Positions 43,200-52,345 are shown, counted from the stretch's first letter. The stretch: 64,000 bases of DNA from DATFVA01 sp963747755 (GCA_963747755.1 CAVVGK010000014.1:124001-188000), one strand, 5' to 3'. Numbers and translations: made by a program. The notes: a model not told the origin generated them from the letters alone.

Positions 43200-44837
43200 T
43201 TATTTTCTCCACCCCTGCACAATCGGATATCTTCTTCCATAACCGAATGCTTTTTTGGAAACTCTTAACACAGGGGCCGACTGCTTTCGCTTAAATTCAT
43301 TATGGTCGACCATCCTTAATACTTTCAAAACAATCTCTTTTTCGCCTGCTATACTGCTAATTTCGTGGTATTCTTTGTTTTCTTCAAGGTACATTCTTAA
43401 TATCTCATCAAGGAGTTCATATTCAGGAAGAGTATCCTGATCTTTCTGACCCTCCTTTAATTCTGCAGAGGGTGCTTTCTCAACTATCTCTTTCGGTATT
43501 ATTTCTTCTTTTCTGTTTATAAATGCAGCCAGTTTGTATACTTCTGTTTTATAAAGGTCGCCAATTACAGCCAGTCCTCCTGCCATATCTCCATATAGAG
43601 TTGAGTACCCAACAGCAATCTCTGATTTGTTGCCTGTTGTCAATAGTAAATTACCAAATTTGTTTGAATATGCCATCAGGTACATTCCGCGGATCCTCGC
43701 CTGCAGGTTTTCTTCGGTTATTCCTGTAATATCCTGCTGAAAAGCGTGCGTCAGTTTCTCTTCCATCCTGCTGATAACCGAATGAATTGTGATCTTAGTA
43801 GATGAGATGCCAAGGTTTTCAGCAAATTTCCTTGCATCAGTTATACTGCCTGAGGATGAATATTTGGAAGGCATTAAAAGTACATGCACGTTATCCCGAC
43901 CCAGCGCTTTTACTGCAATATATGCTACCAGTGCAGAATCGATCCCGCCACTGAGCCCCAATACAGCTTTCTTAAATCCAAGCTTTGTGCAGTACTCTCT
44001 CAATCCGAATATCAGTGCATCATGTATTTCTTCCTCAAAGCTTCGTTCAGCATCATGTAACGGTGCGAGCGGTTCTTTTGTTTCGTAAATAAAATAATCT
44101 TCACTGAATGGTTCGCCCATTAGCACGAGGTTTCCTTCACTGTCCATACACATACTCGCCCCGTCGAAAATAAGTTCTGTCTGTGCGCCAACAAAGCAAG
44201 TATAAACCAGCGGGATTTTGTTCTGCCTGGTCAGTAACGACAGCATCTTTCTTCTGTCCTCCCTCTTCCCGTAAGAGTAAGGACTCGCAGAAATGTTTAG
44301 AAGTATGGTTGCTCCTTCTTTTATGAGGTTTTCAACAGGGTCGGTGTTGTACCTTCTGATGTGCCAGTAGTCGGCATCGTTCCAGATATCTTCACATATA
44401 GATATCCCGAGTCTCTCTCCTCTAAACTCATAAATATGATTCTCCCTTGCAGCATCGAAATATCTCATTTCATCGAATACATCGTAATTGGGTATGAGCG
44501 ACTTATGCTGGATGAATTGAATCTTCCCGTCATGGCAAAGCACGGCCGAATTATGTATATCCGTACCAATCTTATCATCATCCTCAGTAATTGAGCCGAA
44601 AAGGAGCCCTGTCTTTCCGGTCTGTTCAGCTATTTCATGGGCGGCCCTGATTACAGCCAGCCTGAATTCTTTCTTCTCAACAAGATCAAGAGGCGGATAT
44701 CCCGTAAGGGTTAATTCAGGAAAGATAACAAGGTCTGCACCGTCATCCACTCCTCTCCCGTAACCGGCAAGGATCCTGGCTTTGTTTCCCTGGATATCAC
44801 CTATGATATTATTAGACTGGCAGACTGCTATTTTCAT
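43200..44837 (-). CDS. nadE: glutamine-dependent NAD+ synthetase
   Basis: Last step of NAD synthesis: amidation of deamido-NAD with glutamine as ammonia donor. 545 residues with two domains: an N-terminal nitrilase-type glutaminase (FPELTLTGYPPLDLV, QHKSLIPNYDVFDE, GISICEDIW, giving the Glu-Lys-Cys triad) and a C-terminal ATP-pyrophosphatase (LGLSGGIDSALVAYIA, TTGNKSEIAVGYSTLYGD). It complements nadB at the left end of the window. 30 nt upstream of dsbD on the same strand. Confidence 0.94.
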   Translation of the reverse strand: MKIAVCQSNNIIGDIQGNKARILAGYGRGVDDGADLVIFPELTLTGYPPLDLVEKKEFRLAVIRAAHEIAEQTGKTGLLFGSITEDDDKIGTDIHNSAVLCHDGKIQFIQHKSLIPNYDVFDEMRYFDAARENHIYEFRGERLGISICEDIWNDADYWHIRRYNTDPVENLIKEGATILLNISASPYSYGKREDRRKMLSLLTRQNKIPLVYTCFVGAQTELIFDGASMCMDSEGNLVLMGEPFSEDYFIYETKEPLAPLHDAERSFEEEIHDALIFGLREYCTKLGFKKAVLGLSGGIDSALVAYIAVKALGRDNVHVLLMPSKYSSSGSITDARKFAENLGISSTKITIHSVISRMEEKLTHAFQQDITGITEENLQARIRGMYLMAYSNKFGNLLLTTGNKSEIAVGYSTLYGDMAGGLAVIGDLYKTEVYKLAAFINRKEEIIPKEIVEKAPSAELKEGQKDQDTLPEYELLDEILRMYLEENKEYHEISSIAGEKEIVLKVLRMVDHNEFKRKQSAPVLRVSKKAFGYGRRYPIVQGWRK

Positions 44838-45185
44838 AATTCAAAACAGAATAAAAACAAAAATAAAAAAGCATACGTCATTAAACAATGTTAATCAGTC
44901 GGGGCCCACCATCCTATCCTGCTGGCGCCGACCCCTCCCGGGGTGTCATTCTCACCAATCGAATCTTTCTCCCGAATCTTTTATCATCCATTATCAGTTT
45001 CGCAGACCTCCCCCGGGAACCCCATCACAAAGAGAATTAGCTGCTTGGCCTCTTTTTCCTTCATACCATATAACCTGTAAACCGGCTCTAATTAAAAAGA
45101 ACCGTTGATAATATACTTCAACATATGGCCTCTGATTTTTATATTATATGTGTGGTAAATAATATAGATATTCCGGGAGGCTCAA
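44838..45185. other. divergent intergenic region
   Basis: No gene seen between nadE (minus) and the PspC gene (plus). The middle holds an unusually C/G-rich patch (about 44900-45030, with GGGGCCCACC and CCCGGGGTG) unlike the A/T-rich flanks. The ribosome binding site of the PspC gene (GGGAGGCTC) is at the right edge. Confidence 0.45.
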
Positions 45186-45680
45186 ATGAACAAGAAATTA
45201 TTTCGCTCTAATAAAGATAAAATGCTGGGTGGAGTTGCAGGGGGCCTGGCAGAATACTTCTCAATCGATCCCACACTTGTCCGTATCATATTTGTGGTCA
45301 GCTTGTTTGCCGGAGGAGCTGGCATACTGGCTTATATTATTCTATGGATAGTTGTTCCTGAGGAACCATTTGCTTTCGCTGCCTCTAATGCGGGTACAGG
45401 AAACACTCAGCAAACAGAGAGTACTCCGGGAACCGGAGATACCACAGGAACAGGATCAGGTTCGGCGGAGGAAGATAAAGCGCAGCCCGACTATCAGCAG
45501 TACTACCGGGCGATGGCAGAACAGAAGCATAAAAGATCATCAGTATTCGGAGTCATTTTAGTCGCGGTAGGACTCCTCTTTCTGTTAGACAATTTTATTC
45601 CAAGAATACATTTCGGTGATTTCTGGCCGCTGCTTCTTGTAGCGGTAGGCGTAGGTCTGCTTCTTAATGCCAGGAAATAA
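45186..45680 (+). CDS. PspC-domain membrane protein
   Basis: 164 residues. The N-terminal PspC domain (KLFRSNKDKMLGGVAGGLAE, then YFSIDPTLVRIIFVV and GGAGILAYIILWIVVPEEP) is followed by a long Gly/Thr/Ser-rich polar linker. Two C-terminal hydrophobic segments (VFGVILVAVGLLFLLDNF, FWPLLLVAVGVGLLL) are of DUF5668/LiaF type. PspC proteins sense envelope stress. Strong ribosome binding site. The next gene begins 16 nt on and carries a similar N-terminal membrane part, so they likely act together. Confidence 0.85.
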   Translation: MNKKLFRSNKDKMLGGVAGGLAEYFSIDPTLVRIIFVVSLFAGGAGILAYIILWIVVPEEPFAFAASNAGTGNTQQTESTPGTGDTTGTGSGSAEEDKAQPDYQQYYRAMAEQKHKRSSVFGVILVAVGLLFLLDNFIPRIHFGDFWPLLLVAVGVGLLLNARK

Positions 45681-45696
45681 TCAAAAGGAAATTCAG

Positions 45697-46635
45697 ATGA
45701 AAGCAAAACATTGGTTCTGGGGACTTTTATTTATAACTCTAGGCGGTTTAATACTTGTTAATAATTTTTCAACTCTCACCTGGGATTGGGAAGGATTGTG
45801 GAAGCTTTGGCCGCTTGTATTTATACTCTGGGGCGTCGGGATTATGTTAAAAAATAATGCTGCAAAAGTCCTGATTGCAGGCCTTGCAGGAATAGTTCTT
45901 GCCGTAAGCCTGTATGCTTCATTCAAAACAGTTGTTTATCTCACCACAGGCGACTTTGATATCGTCTTCGATGGGTCTGATTCAAATTATAAATATGACT
46001 TTACTGATTATACTGAACCATATACAGATTCTATCAAAACTGCAGAGTTTCATTTCAAGGCAGGCGCGGGATCTTTTACTTCCATTTCAGATAGTGCTAC
46101 AAATCTTTTTTATGCGCATACTGAAGGAGTAAAGAATAACTATGAGTTGAACAACCTTGTTACCGGTGATAAGGCTTCTCTGGAAATGACAATGAGAAAA
46201 ACAAAGTTCAGAGTGGGACATAATTCGTTAAGAAATCGTGTAGAAATGTACTTTAATCCTCAGCCTGTTTGGAATATGAACTTTGATGTGGGCGCTTCTT
46301 CTCTTAACCTTGACCTCTCCCCTGTCAAAGTCGGTAATCTCAAAGTAAGCATGGGTGCCGCTGCTTTTAAAGTGAAGCTCGGAAGCAACACAGAGCGTAC
46401 AGATGTTGATATAGAAACCGGTGCCTCGGATGTAGATATCGATGTTCCGGAGAACTCAGGCTGCGAAATTAGAACTGATGGAGCATTAAACTCGGAGAAG
46501 TTCAGAGGGTTTACCAAAATAAATTCCGATCTCTACCGTACCAGCAATTTTGATTCATCGGCCAGCAAAATCTATATAAGAATCGATTCCGGTGTATCAT
46601 CACTTGAAGTAAACCGTTACGATAGCGACTGGTGA
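45697..46635 (+). CDS. LiaF/toastrack-type membrane protein (DUF5668 plus DUF4097-like)
   Basis: About 312 residues from the ATG at 45697 behind AAAAGGAAATTCAG; the frame opens 30 nt earlier and would overlap the PspC gene. Hydrophobic helices (WFWGLLFITLGGLILVNNFS, LWPLVFILWGVGIML, VLIAGLAGIVLAVSLYASF) precede a C-terminal beta-helix-like domain with repeated strands (DVGASSLNLDLSPVKVGNLK, SMGAAAFKVKLGSNTE, ETGASDVDIDVPENSG). This domain type occurs in LiaF cell-envelope stress regulators. Partner of the PspC gene. Confidence 0.75.
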   Translation: MKAKHWFWGLLFITLGGLILVNNFSTLTWDWEGLWKLWPLVFILWGVGIMLKNNAAKVLIAGLAGIVLAVSLYASFKTVVYLTTGDFDIVFDGSDSNYKYDFTDYTEPYTDSIKTAEFHFKAGAGSFTSISDSATNLFYAHTEGVKNNYELNNLVTGDKASLEMTMRKTKFRVGHNSLRNRVEMYFNPQPVWNMNFDVGASSLNLDLSPVKVGNLKVSMGAAAFKVKLGSNTERTDVDIETGASDVDIDVPENSGCEIRTDGALNSEKFRGFTKINSDLYRTSNFDSSASKIYIRIDSGVSSLEVNRYDSDW

Positions 46636-46695
46636 TATTAATTCTGTGAAGAGATAATTGCTAGTACTTTAATTTTTATTCTCTCTTTGGCTATG

Positions 46696-46762
46696 AATCC
46701 CGGAGGGATTAAACATCTGTAATAATGATACTCCACTATATAGTCCAACCCCGTTCAGGGTT
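46696..46762. repeat. two small palindromes between convergent genes
   Basis: AATCCCGGAGGGATT (46696-46710) and AACCCCGTTCAGGGTT (46747-46762, 5-bp arms AACCC/GGGTT) lie 36 bases apart between the LiaF-like and MGMT genes. They are unlike the GGCTTTAGCC family and may be another REP type, or transcription-end structures. Confidence 0.45.
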
Positions 46763-46798
46763 TGTACATTTCAAAGTCGAATAATTCAGGTCTCCTTC

Positions 46799-47155
46799 TC
46801 ACCTCTTCCTAATTTTTGGAGGGATCCATAAATATTTCTCCAGCTTAACGCATCCTTCATCATCAAACTCCACCCCTTCTGATCGAAGCAGATCTTCCAT
46901 AATATCATGATCACCAAAGTGCATTTTCCCTGTAAGAGCGCCGAACCTGTTCACAACCCTGTGGCATGGCAGTCCGGTTTCTTTTGCTCCGTTAAGAGCC
47001 CAGCCTACAGTCCTTGCAGCCGATTTTATTCCGCAGGCTTCTGCGATGTGTCCGTAAGTTGTAACCTTCCCATATGGAATTTTCCCTACAATGGCATACA
47101 CCCTGTCGAAAAAGTCTTCGTTTGATTTGCGTCTCACGGTCTTCTGTTTTTTCAT
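46799..47155 (-). CDS. MGMT/Ada-type DNA alkyltransferase-like protein
   Basis: 118 residues: the DNA-binding/active-site domain of O6-methylguanine methyltransferase without the N-terminal domain. Motifs are IPYGKVTTYGHIAEACG (helix-turn-helix), ARTVGWALNG and the acceptor site LPCHRVVNRFGALTG. The size is that of alkyltransferase-like (ATL) proteins, but these have Trp or Ala in place of Cys; here the reactive Cys is kept, so methyl transfer may still be possible. The ATG at 47155 is preferred over a TTG at 47185. Confidence 0.85.
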   Translation of the reverse strand: MKKQKTVRRKSNEDFFDRVYAIVGKIPYGKVTTYGHIAEACGIKSAARTVGWALNGAKETGLPCHRVVNRFGALTGKMHFGDHDIMEDLLRSEGVEFDDEGCVKLEKYLWIPPKIRKR

Positions 47156-47227
47156 AATAATATGTTTCCAACTCACGTCCTTCAAATATAAAATTAACTA
47201 AATTCTCAATAAAGTTGAGGAGATAAC

Positions 47228-48262
47228 TTGCCCGAATCCGTTAATTTGATAAAGCGCTGGATTACAGAGTATTTCAGTAAATGTAATCTGAAAAGAACTT
47301 ACGAAAACAATGATGAATTATTCCTGATAGCAGGACACCGCGGGTCACCTGTTTTTGAACCGGAAAATACATTTTCTTCCTTTGAAAGAGCCGTAAATGA
47401 TGGAGCGAATTCACTCGAGGTTGATATTTGTCTCACTAAAGATATGGAAGTCGTACTCTGGCACGACTGGGATCCCGATTCTACAAAAGCTCTGCTGCGT
47501 GAAGGCGGATTCGAACCTTTCGTAAAATACAAACCTCACCCCCCATCACTGGGAAGTAAATACCGGAAAAAGATAAGTGACCTCACACTGGCCGAATTCC
47601 GTGAGCACTTTACCTATAAAGAAAGGCATGACGGTGCACATGTTGTATATCCCTTAAAGCCAAAACTGAGCGAGTTTTTTGAATGGTGTATAGAACATTC
47701 CAAAATCACCTATATCTTCCTCGATGTTAAAACTCCCGATGAAGAAAAAGATTCTGCAATTCCAATTGTGGAAGAAATAAGAAGATTGATGAATAAGTTC
47801 GATCCTTCTTTCAAAATAGTAATTGAAACCAACCAGAAGAAAGTCTTCAAAATGCTAAGGACTAAATATCCTGATCTGTCCTTTAGCCTCGATATCGAAC
47901 CCGCGCCCGGACTAATTCTTATTCCGCATCAATACAGCAGCGTAAAGAAGGCGATAAAATACAAGAATAAAGTGGCTATCGGCCTCCGTCCGAGAAAGAT
48001 TACCATCGCAAACTGGACAACCTACAGAAGAATAATGAAATATGATGCACGTCTTAGATCTGTATTTAACAAGCGCCATCCTGAAAAGAAAGTAGAGAGA
48101 CTGATAGCCGCAACAGTAAATAAATATGAGGAACTTGAATGCCTTGTTAAACTCGGGGTTGATGGTATTCAATCTGATTTCCCTCACCGCCTCAAAGAGA
48201 TAGCCGACAGGTACGGCAGAAAAACTGAAGCGGAAAATATATATGAAAAGAAGGTATGGTAG
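47228..48262 (+). CDS. glycerophosphodiester phosphodiesterase family protein
   Basis: GDPD-family TIM barrel of 344 residues: GHRGSPVFEPENTFSSFERA, GANSLEVDICLTKDMEVVLWHD (metal site Glu/Asp and catalytic His) and the late GVDGIQSDFPHRL. The start is TTG at 47228, supported by GAGGAG six bases upstream; no in-frame ATG precedes the GHRG motif. Hydrolyses glycerophosphodiesters to glycerol-3-phosphate and an alcohol. No signal peptide, so cytoplasmic. Substrate preference unknown. Confidence 0.85.
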   Translation: MPESVNLIKRWITEYFSKCNLKRTYENNDELFLIAGHRGSPVFEPENTFSSFERAVNDGANSLEVDICLTKDMEVVLWHDWDPDSTKALLREGGFEPFVKYKPHPPSLGSKYRKKISDLTLAEFREHFTYKERHDGAHVVYPLKPKLSEFFEWCIEHSKITYIFLDVKTPDEEKDSAIPIVEEIRRLMNKFDPSFKIVIETNQKKVFKMLRTKYPDLSFSLDIEPAPGLILIPHQYSSVKKAIKYKNKVAIGLRPRKITIANWTTYRRIMKYDARLRSVFNKRHPEKKVERLIAATVNKYEELECLVKLGVDGIQSDFPHRLKEIADRYGRKTEAENIYEKKVW

Positions 48263-48323
48263 TCGAATACCTGCCAATGAAATTCCCTTCCTTAAATTTT
48301 TCGTAAATATTCAAAATTGAACA

Positions 48324-49361
48324 TTGACAGCTGATAACAAGAACATATTAAAAGAATACAACCTGCGTTATACGGAAGAAGAAGACCTCTGTATAAAAAG
48401 GAGAAGGCGGGGTAAAGGATTTCAGTACCTTGATGATCAGGGTAAAACTATTCACGACGCTAAAGTTATTGAAAGAATTAAATCGCTCGTCATCCCTCCT
48501 GCATGGCAGGATGTTTTAATCTGCAGTAATCAAAAGGGGCATATCCAGGCGGTGGGCAGAGACAGCAAAGGCAGAAAGCAGTATATCTATCACGATAATT
48601 GGGATAATTTCAGAAATAACAAAAAGTTTGATAGTTTAATAGAATTTGGCAAGTCGCTTCCTGAAATAAGAAAACAAGTGAAAAAAGATTTACGGAAACG
48701 AAGCCTGATACGCCAACGGGTTCTCGCCGTCATTGTAAGGCTGCTTGAAGAAACCCTCATTCGTGTCGGCAATGAGGTCTATGCAGAAGAGAATAATTCA
48801 TACGGACTCACCACCCTGAAAGATAAACACGTTGAGATAAAGGGTATCAATATTTATTTTCATTTTAACGGTAAAAGCGGTAAACCTTTCGAACTTGATA
48901 TAAAAGACAAAACACTTGCACAAGTTGTTTCAGAATGCCACGATCTCCCCGGTCAGCATCTTTTCCAATACCTGGATGAAGAAGGTAAAAGGCAGCCGGC
49001 TTATTCTTCTGATGTGAACGAATATTTAAACAGTATTGCAGATAAGAACTTCACTGCCAAAGTTTTCAGAACATGGGGTGCTACTGTACTCGCTGCAGAG
49101 AATTTTAGTAAGGTCCCCCCTGAGGATAACGATAAAAAGAATAAAAAGATAATCTCAGGCATTGTAAAGAAGACAGCGGAAGAATTGAACAACACTCCCG
49201 CCGTCTGTCGTGAATATTATATTCATCCTGATATAATCAGAGCCTGGGAAGACGGGTATCTTGCCAAGGTAATGAACACCAAATCTCACAGCTCTAAAAT
49301 AGGTTTGGATCAATCAGAAAAAGCAGTACTCAAAATATTAAAACATTACTCGCGAAAGTAA
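48324..49361 (+). CDS. type IB DNA topoisomerase (bacterial, poxvirus-like)
   Basis: 345 residues. The N-terminal domain has GFQYLDDQGKTIHD, RIKSLVIPPAWQDV and GHIQAVGRDSKGRKQYIYH. The catalytic domain has LIRVGNEVYAEENNSYGLTT, a KHVEIKG strand, FRTWGATVLAAE and the nucleophile Tyr region TPAVCREYYIHP. It relaxes supercoils through a 3'-phosphotyrosine link. The start is listed as TTG (48324) because a stop lies two codons upstream and no ATG precedes the conserved region. Confidence 0.88.
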   Translation: MTADNKNILKEYNLRYTEEEDLCIKRRRRGKGFQYLDDQGKTIHDAKVIERIKSLVIPPAWQDVLICSNQKGHIQAVGRDSKGRKQYIYHDNWDNFRNNKKFDSLIEFGKSLPEIRKQVKKDLRKRSLIRQRVLAVIVRLLEETLIRVGNEVYAEENNSYGLTTLKDKHVEIKGINIYFHFNGKSGKPFELDIKDKTLAQVVSECHDLPGQHLFQYLDEEGKRQPAYSSDVNEYLNSIADKNFTAKVFRTWGATVLAAENFSKVPPEDNDKKNKKIISGIVKKTAEELNNTPAVCREYYIHPDIIRAWEDGYLAKVMNTKSHSSKIGLDQSEKAVLKILKHYSRK

Positions 49362-49368
49362 CACCTCA

Positions 49369-50230
49369 TCAGGAACTTGTAAAGTCGCCGCCGTTTATAT
49401 GTATTATCTGGCTTGTTATATAAGATGCATCCTCCGAAGCAAGAAATACATAAGCTGGTGCAACCTCACTGGGCTGACCTGCTCTTCCGAGCGGAGTATC
49501 AGAACCGAATTCAGTGACGTCATCGAAAGTCGCCGGTATAAGCGGTGTCCATATAGGTCCCGGCGCTACTGCATTAACTCTGATATTCTTAGAAGAAAGA
49601 CTTTTACCCAGAGATCTTGTAAACGAAGTTATGGCGCCCTTGGTGGAAGAATAATCTATCAGGTGATCGCTTCCCCTGTAACTGGTTACGCTTGTAGAAT
49701 TGATAATCGAGTCTCCGTTATTCATATACTCTAATGCTGCCTTCGTTATATAGAACATCGCAAAGATATTGGTTCTGAAGGTTCGTTCCATGAAGTCTTA
49801 GATCTATCTCTTCCAGACCCTTATGCGGATGCTGTTCTCCGGCATTATTAACAAGTATATTTATTTTTTTAAATTTATTATATGCCTTTTCAACGGCTTC
49901 AATGCAGAAGTCTTTATCACCTACATCACCTTTTATCAGGAGGCATTCTCTCCCTTCCTTCTCAATCATTGCCTTTGTTTGCTGTGCATCCTTTTCTTCC
50001 TCAAGATACACAATAGCAACATTTGCGCCCTCCCTTGCAAAGTGAACTGCAACTGCTCTTCCTATACCTGAATCCCCTCCCGTGATTATTGCGGCTTTAT
50101 CCTTCAGCTTCTCGCTTCCTTTATAGCTGCTTCTTATTACCTCCGGCTGCGGATCCATTTTATACTCCCTACCCGGCTGCTTCTGCTGCTGCTGGGGAAA
50201 TTCCTTCTGTCGTGTCTTAGTACCCGGCAT
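49369..50230 (-). pseudogene. SDR-family oxidoreductase gene split by a frameshift
   Basis: Two minus-strand frames together make a short-chain dehydrogenase of the ~285-residue YghA type. The 5' part (50230 to ~49790) has an N-terminal Gln-rich leader, AAIITGGDSGIGRAVAVHFA and ILVNNAGEQ. The 3' part (~49790 to 49369) starts ERTFRTNIFAMFYITKAAL and has the catalytic Tyr-Lys in IDYSSTKGA and RVNAVAPGPIWTPLIP. The frames meet at about 49785-49795, where one extra base shifts the reading; no catalytic part is lost. It is either a real mutation or a sequencing error. Good ribosome binding site (AAAGAGGAAAATT). Confidence 0.85.
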
Positions 50231-50434
50231 AATTTTCCTCTTTTTAAATTATAAAATCAGGTACCAAGATAAACTTCGTCGTCGTTATTATTTGTGTTTA
50301 TTAGTTCTAACTTAGCATTTCATGAGTATTGTTACCCTTTTAAAGAGGGTGTTATTTAAATGAAATTTGTCACTGACATTTTTTATGTAATTAACTTTAT
50401 TAAAAGTAAAACTAATTTATAAAGGATGATAAAT

Positions 50435-50725
50435 ATGAGCGGCGAATCAAAAAAGACAACAGATCATAATACTATAAAAAAGTGGACTGAAGAAAGGAAT
50501 GGAAAACCTGCAACGGTCAAGGCAACTAAGAATGAGAATGAAACTGGTATACTGCGTATAGATTTCCCTGGTTATACTGGAGAAGATTCTCTTGAACATA
50601 TTTCCTGGGAAGAATTTTTTGAGAAATTTGATAAGGAAAAACTGGCTTTCCTCTATCAGGATAATGTTAAGAGCGGAGAAGAAAGCCGATTCTTTAAACT
50701 CGTTGATAGAAATAGCTCCGGGTAA
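50435..50725 (+). CDS. conserved small acidic protein of unknown function
   Basis: 96 residues from the ATG at 50435 behind AAAGGATG (an in-frame ATG at 50426 lies inside that ribosome binding site). The sequence TTDHNTIKKWTEERNGKPAT, then GILRIDFPGYTGEDSLEHIS, WEEFFEKFDKEKLAFLYQD and SRFFKLVDR resembles a widespread uncharacterised family of about this size. Soluble, no membrane segment or signal. It is often a lone gene, and here it sits between a broken SDR gene and a convergent DUF6266-like gene. Function unknown. Confidence 0.8.
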   Translation: MSGESKKTTDHNTIKKWTEERNGKPATVKATKNENETGILRIDFPGYTGEDSLEHISWEEFFEKFDKEKLAFLYQDNVKSGEESRFFKLVDRNSSG

Positions 50726-50756
50726 TAAAGAACCGTCACATAATAAGAACCATAAA

Positions 50757-51413
50757 CTAAGAGAGACCGGCAGCTGCTGAGCTTGTCCAATAAGGTTTCT
50801 TTTTCTTTATTGTCTCACTTACAAGGGAGACATATAATAAAGCATCCGGGTTTTCGTTGATTAACCTCGTAATCACTTTAGCAGGTTTAACATCCAGTTC
50901 ATAAATCCCTCCTGCAGCGCCTTCGGGAATGGTGGTTTGAGTTAATACAAGAGATTGATTTGCCTTCCTGAAATAATATAGTATCGATAGCTTCGCTGGA
51001 AAGCTAAGATTACTATCTGCTGGGCAAAGCAGAGATAAATGAAGCGTTTCGTTCTGAAATGAAGCCGAATCAAGATTGAGAAACAGACCATCAGGAGTAA
51101 TCTTATTCCGCTCGGTCAATGTTCCTGAATTGATAAGCTTAATATTATGTTTTATGATTTTGTTATAAGGTTTAAATCCTGCAATCTTTGCAGATGCCCA
51201 TACCTCTTTCAGCATAGGATCCGTTATAAGTTTTTTTGATAGTTCGACTGCCGTCCCGAAGCTGCTTCTTACTTTCTTTGCGGCAGGGGTTTTAGCAGGT
51301 TTATAGTTTAAAGGGCGGTCAGAAACGAAATTTTTCCCGTTCATTACTCTGAAAACCTTATTCCCAAGTTTTCCAGAAAGCTCTCCTAGTACCATATTAT
51401 TTAATAAAGCCAT
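50757..51413 (-). CDS. DUF6266-like protein of unknown function
   Basis: 218 residues from the ATG at 51413 behind ATGGAGGAAAT. The start GELSGKLGNKVFRVMNGKNF and SDRPLNYKPAKTPAAKKVRS resembles DUF6266 proteins of Bacteroidota (LGxxVxxxxxGKxxVRxxP). The rest is beta-rich with alternating hydrophobics (LHLSLLCPADSNLSF, LDVKPAKVITRLIN). No signal peptide. The six-copy 11-bp repeat lies 56 bases upstream of its start. Family assignment is by impression; function unknown. Confidence 0.65.
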   Translation of the reverse strand: MALLNNMVLGELSGKLGNKVFRVMNGKNFVSDRPLNYKPAKTPAAKKVRSSFGTAVELSKKLITDPMLKEVWASAKIAGFKPYNKIIKHNIKLINSGTLTERNKITPDGLFLNLDSASFQNETLHLSLLCPADSNLSFPAKLSILYYFRKANQSLVLTQTTIPEGAAGGIYELDVKPAKVITRLINENPDALLYVSLVSETIKKKKPYWTSSAAAGLS

Positions 51414-51468
51414 ATTTCCTCCATAATTTGAACGATTAAAAATACCAATTTTTCGGGATATATCCAAA

Positions 51469-51534
51469 CGTATTCAGAACGTATTCAGATCGTATTCAGA
51501 ACGTTTTCAGATCGTATTCAGAACGTTTTCAGAT
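51469..51534. repeat. six tandem 11-bp repeats CGTWTTCAGAW
   Basis: Six head-to-tail units starting with CGTATTCAGAA and alternating CGTATTCAGAW with CGTTTTCAGAT, identical in design to the array at 27075-27129. It lies just upstream of the DUF6266-like gene (minus strand). The orientation relative to the gene is opposite to that at the methyltransferase. The larger 121-bp repeat array begins about 50 bases to the right. Confidence 0.88.
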
Positions 51535-51579
51535 GCCTTTTACCCCGTATAAATCTTTGGTCTGGTTTTATGCGTTTCC

Positions 51580-52345
51580 CGTCCGATTTCAACTGACAGT
51601 TAATAACGATAAGGGCTTGCCGTCCGGTCTTAACCGACGTTATTTAAGATGAGTATAGCATACCGGCTTTAGCCACATTCCTTTTAGAGAGAACTGCTGT
51701 CTGGTTTCAACCGATGAAGCATAATAGGGATAAGGGATTGCCGTCAGTTTTAACTGACGGATTCAAGGGATAAGGGATTGCCGTCAGTTTTAACTGACGG
51801 ATTCAAGGGATAAATACAATATACCGGCTTTAGCCACATTCCTTTTAGAGAGAACTGCTGTCTGGTTTCAACCGATGAAGCATAATAGGGATAAGGGATT
51901 GCCGTCAGTTTTAACTGACGGATTCAAGGGATAAATACAATATACCGGCTTTAGCCACATTCCTTTTAGAGAGAACTGCTGTCTGGTTTCAACCGATGAA
52001 GCATAATAGGGATAAGGGATTGCCGTCAGTTTTAACTGACGGATTCAAGGGATAAATACAATATACCGGCTTTAGCCACATTTCTTTTAGAGAGAACTGC
52101 TGTCTGGTTTCAACCGATGAAGCATAATAGGGATAAGGGATTGCCGTCAGTTTTAACTGACGGATTCAAGGGATAAATACAATATACCGGCTTTAGCCAC
52201 ATTTCTTTTAGAGAGAACTGCTGTCTGGTTTCAACCGATGAAGCATAATAGGGATAAGGGATTGCCGCCAGTTTTAACTGACGGATTCAAGGGATAAATA
52301 CAATATACCGGCTTTAGCCACATTCCTTTTAGAGTTTGCCCTCCC
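51580..52345. repeat. 121-bp tandem repeat array with internal palindromes
   Basis: Four near-perfect 121-bp repeats, with CCGTCAG at 51781, 51902, 52023, 52144 and 52265 (period exactly 121), preceded by a diverged copy (51610-51740) and a 40-bp partial duplication (51741-51780). Each unit carries a TTGCCGTCAGTTTTAACTGA palindrome, a CCGGCTTTAGCCACATT element and GCTGTCTGGTTTCAACCGA. Copies differ at only one or two bases, so the expansion is recent. No open frame, and no spacer diversity as in CRISPR. The same elements surround the transposase at 55.8 kb. Confidence 0.92.

Noticed and set aside
51580..52345. CRISPR array
   Set aside because: The whole 121-bp unit repeats without variable spacers, and no cas genes are present.
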